From Abelmoschus esculentus (Eukaryota > Streptophyta > Magnoliopsida > Malvales > Malvaceae): a DNA stretch of 64,000 bases. The translations under genes and the position numbers were made by a program. The stretch's first letter is position 1; the number at the start of each line of letters is the position of its first letter. The notes under the pieces were generated by a model. It was given only the letters and a program-made list of their open reading frames with translations, ran no database searches and was not told the origin of the DNA. This document shows, one piece after another, positions 58,565 to 64,000 of the stretch. The stretch spans positions 10,474,936 to 10,538,935 of the forward strand of contig JAUCBN010000017.1 in assembly GCA_035048815.1 (NCBI GenBank). The letters run 5' to 3'.

Positions 58565-59280
58565 CTGGTTTTCTCTCATTGCACCAATTCTCCTTCCTAA
58601 TAACAAATCTATGGAATTTATGGAATCGTCGTAATAACTTTGTGCATAATAATCATCTCAATCCACCATGGTTAACTCTATCTAACGCACGAAAACTCTT
58701 CAGCGATTATACATCAGCCAATGATGCTCTCCATCTAAGATCCTGACTAGCTGAGCCCACCTTTGCTCAGGCTAGATGGACAAAACCGGACCGCGGTTTT
58801 GTTAAGGTTAATACGGATGGCGCCTTTTAACCAATTTTGAAGGGAGCTGCTGCAGGTGTCATTGCTTGGGATTCTTCAGGCTCCGTCCTTGGTGGACACT
58901 CTATGCCTCTCGCCTTCTGTCTAGATCCAGCTTCAGCCGAAGCTCTTGCCATTTTGGAGGGAATTAATCTTGTTGTTGATGATGGCTGGTCTAATGTCAT
59001 CCTCGAGACCGATTCCGCTTCCATTGCCAACAAAGTTAACAACACCCATCATCATGATCTTTCCACGGTGCAACCTTTAGTGTCTCGAATTCGTTGTACT
59101 CTAAGTGCTTTGCTTGATTGTAAGATTTGTTATGTACCTAGAGAAGCAAATGTTGTAGCTCATGTCCTTGCTTCTAGAGCTTTGTGTTCTTTTCTTTCTT
59201 TCTCTTTTGGATGTAACTTTCCCGATTTTATTCGGGCTTCTATAAACTCAGAGAGGTTCTCCTCTTCTTCTCAATAAAAA
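58565..59280 (+). pseudogene. LINE L-D RNase H domain
   Basis: Follows the zinc region after a stop. The domain starts VKVNTDGAF, with a stop at 58828-58830, then is open 58837-59277: GAAAGVIAWDSSGSVLGG, AEALAILEGINLVVDDG, LETDSASIANKV (catalytic ETDS kept) and VPREANVVAHVLASRAL. This is the plant LINE RNase H that would remove RNA from the cDNA hybrid. Intact catalytic motifs contrast with L-A and L-C. Confidence 0.88.
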
Positions 59281-59372
59281 CATGGGTAGTCTTTTCCTCA
59301 TAGGGGCCTACTCACCTCCCAAGGTGACTGGCTATAGGGTTTTTTTAATGAGGCCCTTTCTTTCAAAAAAAA
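59281..59372 (+). mobile_element. LINE L-D 3' UTR and poly(A) tail
   Basis: Short UTR with ggggcctactcacc and caaggtgactggctata, then eight A residues at 59365-59372. Followed by the flank ttcgaatggattctct also seen after L-C. Confidence 0.82.
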
Positions 59373-60068
59373 TTCGAATGGATTCTCTAATACGCTCTCA
59401 GAAAGGGACCGTACATTATGACATTCACTCGAAGAGAAGGGTCATTTATCACGACATACGCTTAAAGAGAGGGGTCATCCATCACGGTATACTCTCAAAG
59501 AGAATACCGTTCATTATGACATACGCTCGAAGAGAGGGGTCATTCACCACAACTTACGTTTAAAGAGAGGGGTCATTCACCACAACTTACGTTTAAAGAG
59601 AGGGGTCATTCATCACGGTATACGCTCTAAGAAAATGATCGTTCATTATGACATGCACTCGAAGAGAGGTATCATTCATCGAGTAATACGCTCAAACAGA
59701 GGGGTCGTACATCATAGTATACGCTCAAAGAGAAGGATCGTTCATTATTACATGCACTCGAAGATAAGGTTCATTCATCGCGATATATGCTCAAAGAGAG
59801 GGGTCATTCTTCGTGTCATACGCTCAAAGAGAAGGATCGTTCATTATTACATACACTCGAAGATAAGGTTCATTCATCGCGATATATGCTCAAAGAGAGG
59901 GGTCATTCTTTGTGTCATACGCTCATAGATAGGGGTCGTCCATCACGGTATACACTCTAAGAAATGAACTATTCATTATGACATGCACTCGAAGATAAAG
60001 GTCTTTCATCGCGATATACGCTCAAAGAGAGGGAGGGGTCTTTCATCGTGATATACGCTCAAAGACAG
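59373..60068 (+). repeat. 33-bp satellite array S11
   Basis: Same start as S2 and S7. Contains an exact 33-bp duplication (59536-59601, cattcaccacaacttacg) and a 99-bp repeat seen twice at 59733 and 59832 (aaggatcgttcattattac). Ends gacagggctataaac into LTR-C at the same point as S7. Confidence 0.95.
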
Positions 60069-61068
60069 GGCTATAAACATGAATAGTCATTATAACCACA
60101 TTATTAAGTTTCAGCTTAGATCTAAATTTATATTAAGTTATTTTAAGTATTCTCTATTTCGATTATTATGTTTTCTTCATAGAACTAAACGGAAGGCAAT
60201 GCTAGAAACACAAGGAGCCAACTTCAGAATAGCTTGAAAATGCATGGAACACTCCTACAGTACTTAAAGGACTCAAAACTAGCTTCATGTCAGCTCACAA
60301 ATCCCATATGAGCTCAAATGAAGCATAATTCAAAACGAGGCCTTAGGAGATTCAGATCAGCTCCAAAACACTCCTAGCACTAGAAGAGAAGAGTATAGGG
60401 AAGCTAACAGACAAACTCACTTTGCTAAAGGCATCTTAGATTAGCTTATTTCAGCTTCAAACTTTACCTATGTCTTTCAGCTAGATAGCTTAGTTTAATT
60501 CAGCTCACTCCCAGCTTGATTAGCTCATCTCAACTACACCCGAAGGTCACCAACCCTTCACCAAGCATCATGTCCGTCCATCATCCACATTGGATGTCAA
60601 GATATTGGAGGGAAAGCAAGTGGGCACCAAAACAAAGAGATACTATTTCCATAACCTAGTTTCTTCCTTAAAGATCAATATAAGGTTCAGGATTAGGCCG
60701 TATTTTCCCTTTGAATACTATCATTCCATCTTCACATAATCACCATCCACCTTCCATTTTCGTCCACCATTCTTCACCATCCCTTAACATATCCTTCCAT
60801 ATCATTTACTTCATTTAAACACCTCCATTTCCTTCCTTAATCAACCATCAACATCCCCCATGCATTCCCTTCACCAAGACAGCTTCAGTTTCGTCTAAAC
60901 AATACCCTACACCATAACCTCTTCTCAAATCATCCTTATCTTATTTCCAACAACATTTAACATTCTTTTGTTCCGGAAACAAGTGTTATCCAAGGCTTGC
61001 TTGCATTCTAAGGTCCGGGCAATCAAAGCTTCTCTCTACATGCATCTTTGGAGAGTTAGAGCATATCA
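60069..61068 (+). mobile_element. Chimeric 5' LTR (LTR-C start, LTR-A end) of element A2
   Basis: Enters LTR-C at ctataaacatgaatag, follows it with deletions (near 60185) to gcaccaaaacaaagagatac at 60642, then has a short cctagtttcttcc patch matching LTR-C3 near 50560. From 60700 it matches the LTR-A 3' part (52830-53187). It ends gagcatatca at 61068, two bases before the primer site. Confidence 0.75.
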
Positions 61069-61070
61069 AA

Positions 61071-61083
61071 TGGTAATCAGAGC
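61071..61083 (+). other. Primer-binding site, initiator Met tRNA type
   Basis: tggtaatcagagc differs from the common plant primer site tggtatcagagc by one inserted A. It lies two bases after the LTR end, as expected for the first-strand primer of gypsy reverse transcription. Confidence 0.8.
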
Positions 61084-61713
61084 AAAGAAGAATCAAGTAA
61101 GCCCAATTTCTTGTTATTTCAATTCTCGTTAAAAAAAAGAAAAGAAAGAAAAAAAAATTCAGATTGTTCTAGCATATAAGGAATCTGAATTAGATTTAAA
61201 AAAGAGAGAGAGTGAATAAAAAAGAAATTCGAATTTTGAAAGGCTGAAGATTCAAGTACAAACGTCCAAGCAACCAACTCCAAGAAGTTCCTCAAGTTTG
61301 ATTGCTCAAGACCAATTTGTAAGTTGAGTTTTGTGGTAACATTTCTGTTTTACTTTATTCCTTTTCAATTGAATCCTTGAAAATTTTCTTTATTCAATCC
61401 CTAAACTTTTTTAAACTTTTTCCTTCTTTCTATTTGCATACCTAACCTTTGTTTCAGCCCAAACGCCATCATTTCTTAGGATATTTGACAAGTTTTGAGT
61501 AAGTTCATCTAAGAACTTGATTTGAGAGATTTGAGAGGTAAAAGGCAAGAGATTGGTGAGCACAGAAGGGGGAATAGAAGCCAGAATTCCCAGAGCGTGT
61601 AAACACGAGTTAATTGAGTGCCATATTTCTTTCCTTGGAGTGTCTGTGAGGATTTTGTGTGTGTGACTTGGTGAGGAACTTAAACTTTTGTTTCATTTAT
61701 TCATACTAACACT
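61084..61713 (+). other. Untranslated leader of gypsy element A2
   Basis: Leader between primer site and gag. Contains an A-rich tract (61131-61157) and no coding signal that I can see. Similar in type to the inverted leader at 32382-32826. Confidence 0.6.
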
Positions 61714-62917
61714 ATGTCGCAACACTCAAATGAAAACAATCGGGAAGAACGACCAGCCCAGAACCTCCAAACACAAGCTCTAATAAGGGAAATGCAAAAG
61801 CTCTTATGTGATGAGTTAGAACCAATTCATGAGTGGATGGATTGTATTTAGGAGTCCAGTGGAGGGCGTCCAAGGGGCCAAGATGGACAGAATCATAGAA
61901 GGCATCCCATGCAACATGAGATTGAAGAAGAAGATGTCATTTCTGTCTGGAGCAATGGAAGAAACCATGGCCAATTGGATGACAATTTTGGGAGCGTCCG
62001 AGTTAACGTTCCTCTCTTTCAAGGAAAATCAAAACCGGAGGCATATTTGGACTGGGAGAGCAAAGTGGAGAACATCTTTGAATGCCATAACTATTCTGAG
62101 CAAAAGAAGGAGCACATGGCTTCCTTAGAATTTATTGACTACGCACTTGTATGGTTGGGATTAACTAAGATCAACAAGGAGACGCAATTGTGAATGGCCT
62201 ATCAACACTTGGAGAGAAATGAAACGTATTTTGAGGAAATGTTTTGTGCCTACTCATTATCACCGTGATCTCTATTATAAGTTGCAGAATCTTAAACAAG
62301 GAAGTAGAACCGTGGAAGACTACTACAAAGAGATGGAAATAGCCAAGATCCGAACAAGTGTGCATGAAGACCGCGAAGCCACCATGACAAGGTTCTTGTC
62401 CAAATTAAACAAAGATAATGCTGACGTAGTGGAATTACAACACTACATTGAAATTGAGGACATGGTGCATATGGCTATGAAAATCGATAGGCAACAACGC
62501 AAGAGATCATCTTCTAGAGGTGTCATAAATGCAACCCCTAAATAGAGTCAAAACACACCTCTGAGAAATACTCCTTTCCAAGGCAAAGAACAGGCTGAAA
62601 CGTCCAAAACCAAGCCTATGGTGGAGAATATTCGAGGAAAGCAACAAAAACTGTCCACACAATCCCGAGAGATCAAATGTTTCAAGTGCTTAGGGCATGG
62701 CCATATTTCTAGTCAATGTCCAAATAAAAACACTATGTTGTTGCTGGAAAATGGAGAGATTGCATCGGATAATGAGAAAGAAATTTTGGAAGAATCCAAG
62801 CAAGAGGAAGAAGAAGAATTCACCCCTGCCGTTGAAGGACAACTTATGGTTGTTAAAAGGCTTTTAAACACCCAAATGTCAGAAAGAGGAGCAACGAGAG
62901 AACATATTTCACACTAG
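61714..62917 (+). pseudogene. Gypsy gag with zinc knuckle (element A2)
   Basis: Gag starts at ATG 61714 (MSQHSNENNREERPAQNLQ), similar to the MSQRSGH start of element B. The frame is broken by a stop after MDCI near 61850. The capsid region continues at 61909 (VPLFQGKSKPEAYLDWESK, FECHNYSEQKKEHMAS) and, after a shift near 62160, at 62219 (VPTHYHRDLYYKLQNLKQG, TVEDYYKEMEI, DREATMTRFLSKL). A stop ends this at 62543. The same frame reopens with the zinc knuckle CFKCLGHGHISSQC (C-x2-C-x4-H-x4-C) near 62681-62722 and an acidic linker. A further shift near 62880 separates it from the protease. Packaging or RNA-binding role is known for the family. Confidence 0.9.
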
Positions 62918-62936
62918 GTGTTATGTTGATAACAAA

Positions 62937-63609
62937 ATGTGTTTTATGATAATCGATGGTGGAAGCTGCACCAACGTGGCTAGCACTCTTATGGTGGATA
63001 AACTCGGCCTCAAAACTTTAAAGCATCCAGACCCATATAAACTCCAATGGCTCAATGATTCGGGGGAATTAAAGGTCACCAAACAGGTTCTTGTCCCTTT
63101 CTCTATTGGTTCATATAAGGATGAGAGTTTGTGCGACGTAGTTCCTATGCACGCAAGTCTCATTTTACATGAGAGGCCATGGCAATATGATCGAAGAACG
63201 ATGCATGATTGTTACACCAATCGGTTCATCTTCAAGCATGGAGGCAAGAAGATAGTGCTCGCACCTATGACGCCTAAACAAGTGCAAAGTGACCAGATTC
63301 TGATGAAACAAAGTGTGGAGGCTAGGAAACAAGAGAAGATCCAAACCAAGCTTAAAGAAGGAGGGCCTAGGGAAGAAAAGGTGTCTGGAAGCATCAAGTT
63401 GATTAGGGAATGTCTTTTGACACATCCCGTGCTCACTTCTGAATTTTCTAACCCAAAACAAGCCAAAAAGAATTCTCATCTTCTTTTTAGAAATTCAAGG
63501 AGGAGATAGAAGGCCATGCACGTCAAAACTATGTCTTTCCAATTGCTAAGGGAGATTGCAGCACCAAGGGGTTCGATTTGAGGATAAATCGCCCAAAAGA
63601 AGAAGGGGA
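62937..63609 (+). pseudogene. Gypsy protease joined to polyprotein tail (element A2)
   Basis: Open 62937-63509. It has [38 protein letters not shown] and the protease end HASLILHERPWQYDRRTMHD (family form likely LLGRPW, so L-H-E-R is a change). A basic linker follows (APMTPKQVQSDQILMKQS). The normal RT, RNase H and integrase are absent: within about 100 bp the sequence reaches the tail FDLRINRPKEEGDN and the polypurine tract (63595-63609). The arrangement matches 80-837, so the two copies share one deletion. Confidence 0.88.
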
Positions 63610-64000
63610 TAATATGTGCACGCCCAACTTTAGTTTCTGCCCATACCTTAAGTCACACAATTCCAATCAGGGAGTTCTAATTAATCCTCTTTATTTACTC
63701 AATTCATGTGCTACACTCACTTGCTACTCATATTATATACATATAATGTTTATTTCCTTATATTACTATTGATAACTTAGTAATTAGTATTGAACCACAG
63801 CTTTATTTAGCTTATATTATGCATAATTAATATTCAACACATGTTTAGTAGCATCATACTTATTAGTTTAAGTTGTTTCATTGCAAGTTATGTTAAACAC
63901 AGCTTAAAGGACTATTGTCCAGCTCCGTTTTAGCTCAAATGCACCATTTGAGCTCAAAATAAAGAATCATTTTTTGAGGCACTTACCAGTTTCTGATCAA
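63610..64000 (+). mobile_element. LTR-A4, 3' LTR of element A2, cut by the window end
   Basis: Starts TAATATGTGCACGCCC; the terminal TG is mutated to TA. It matches LTR-A2 and LTR-A3 through the agctcaaatgcaccatttg region and continues past the window. Confidence 0.8.

Overview
The window is repeat-rich nuclear DNA from a flowering plant. The evidence is plant-type Ty3/gypsy retrotransposons (initiator-Met-like primer site, gag, protease, RT, RNase H, integrase), degenerate plant L1-type LINEs with a C-terminal RNase H domain, and long satellite arrays. I see no intact host gene, no tRNA or rRNA gene and no CRISPR array. I cannot name the species.

About 26 kb in eleven blocks (S1-S11) is one satellite with a 33-bp monomer. 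Three monomer types usually follow each other as a 99-bp trimer. Because 33 is a multiple of 3 and the consensus has no stop in any forward frame, the arrays contain many long ORFs of 11-residue repeats. I treat these as by-products of the repeat, not genes.

Between the satellite blocks lie pieces of four LTR types and one LINE family. LTR-A is at 838-1439, 39434-40328, 51601-53187 and 63610-64000. LTR-B is at 2152-2260, 16534-18030, 26889-27737, 35636-37441 and 55912-56455. LTR-C is at 9082-10574, 28732-30292 (minus), 49327-50880 and the first part of 60069-61068. LTR-D is at 2550-3989. LINE copies are L-A (2261-7041, split by LTR-D), L-B (30293-39433, split by a gypsy element), L-C (40840-48434) and L-D (56987-59372).

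Layout: gypsy A remnant and LTR (1-1439), S1, LTR-B stub, LINE L-A with LTR-D inside, S2, solo LTR-C, S3, LTR-B, S4 (the longest array), LTR-B stub, S5, inverted LTR-C, LINE L-B split by a rearranged gypsy B element, LTR-A, S6, LINE L-C, S7, LTR-C, S8, LTR-A with a fold-back arm, S9, LTR-B stub, S10, LINE L-D, S11, then a second gypsy A derivative to the window end.

The same junctions recur. Satellite to LTR-B with identical flank occurs at 2152, 26889 and 55912. LINE poly(A) to satellite occurs at 7041, 48434 and 59372. Satellite to LTR-C interior occurs at 49326 and 60068. Insertions into the satellite were therefore followed by duplication of multi-kilobase blocks. Every coding region is broken by stops, frameshifts, deletions or an inversion. 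The gypsy polyprotein tail reads through the polypurine tract into the LTR, as I recall for centromeric (CRM-type) elements, so a centromeric or pericentromeric origin is plausible but unproven.

The most unusual structures are in the LINE family: a 5' end of ~170-bp tandem monomers, a 99-bp in-frame tandem repeat, and six copies of a twin-hairpin motif with a near-constant 23-bp offset.
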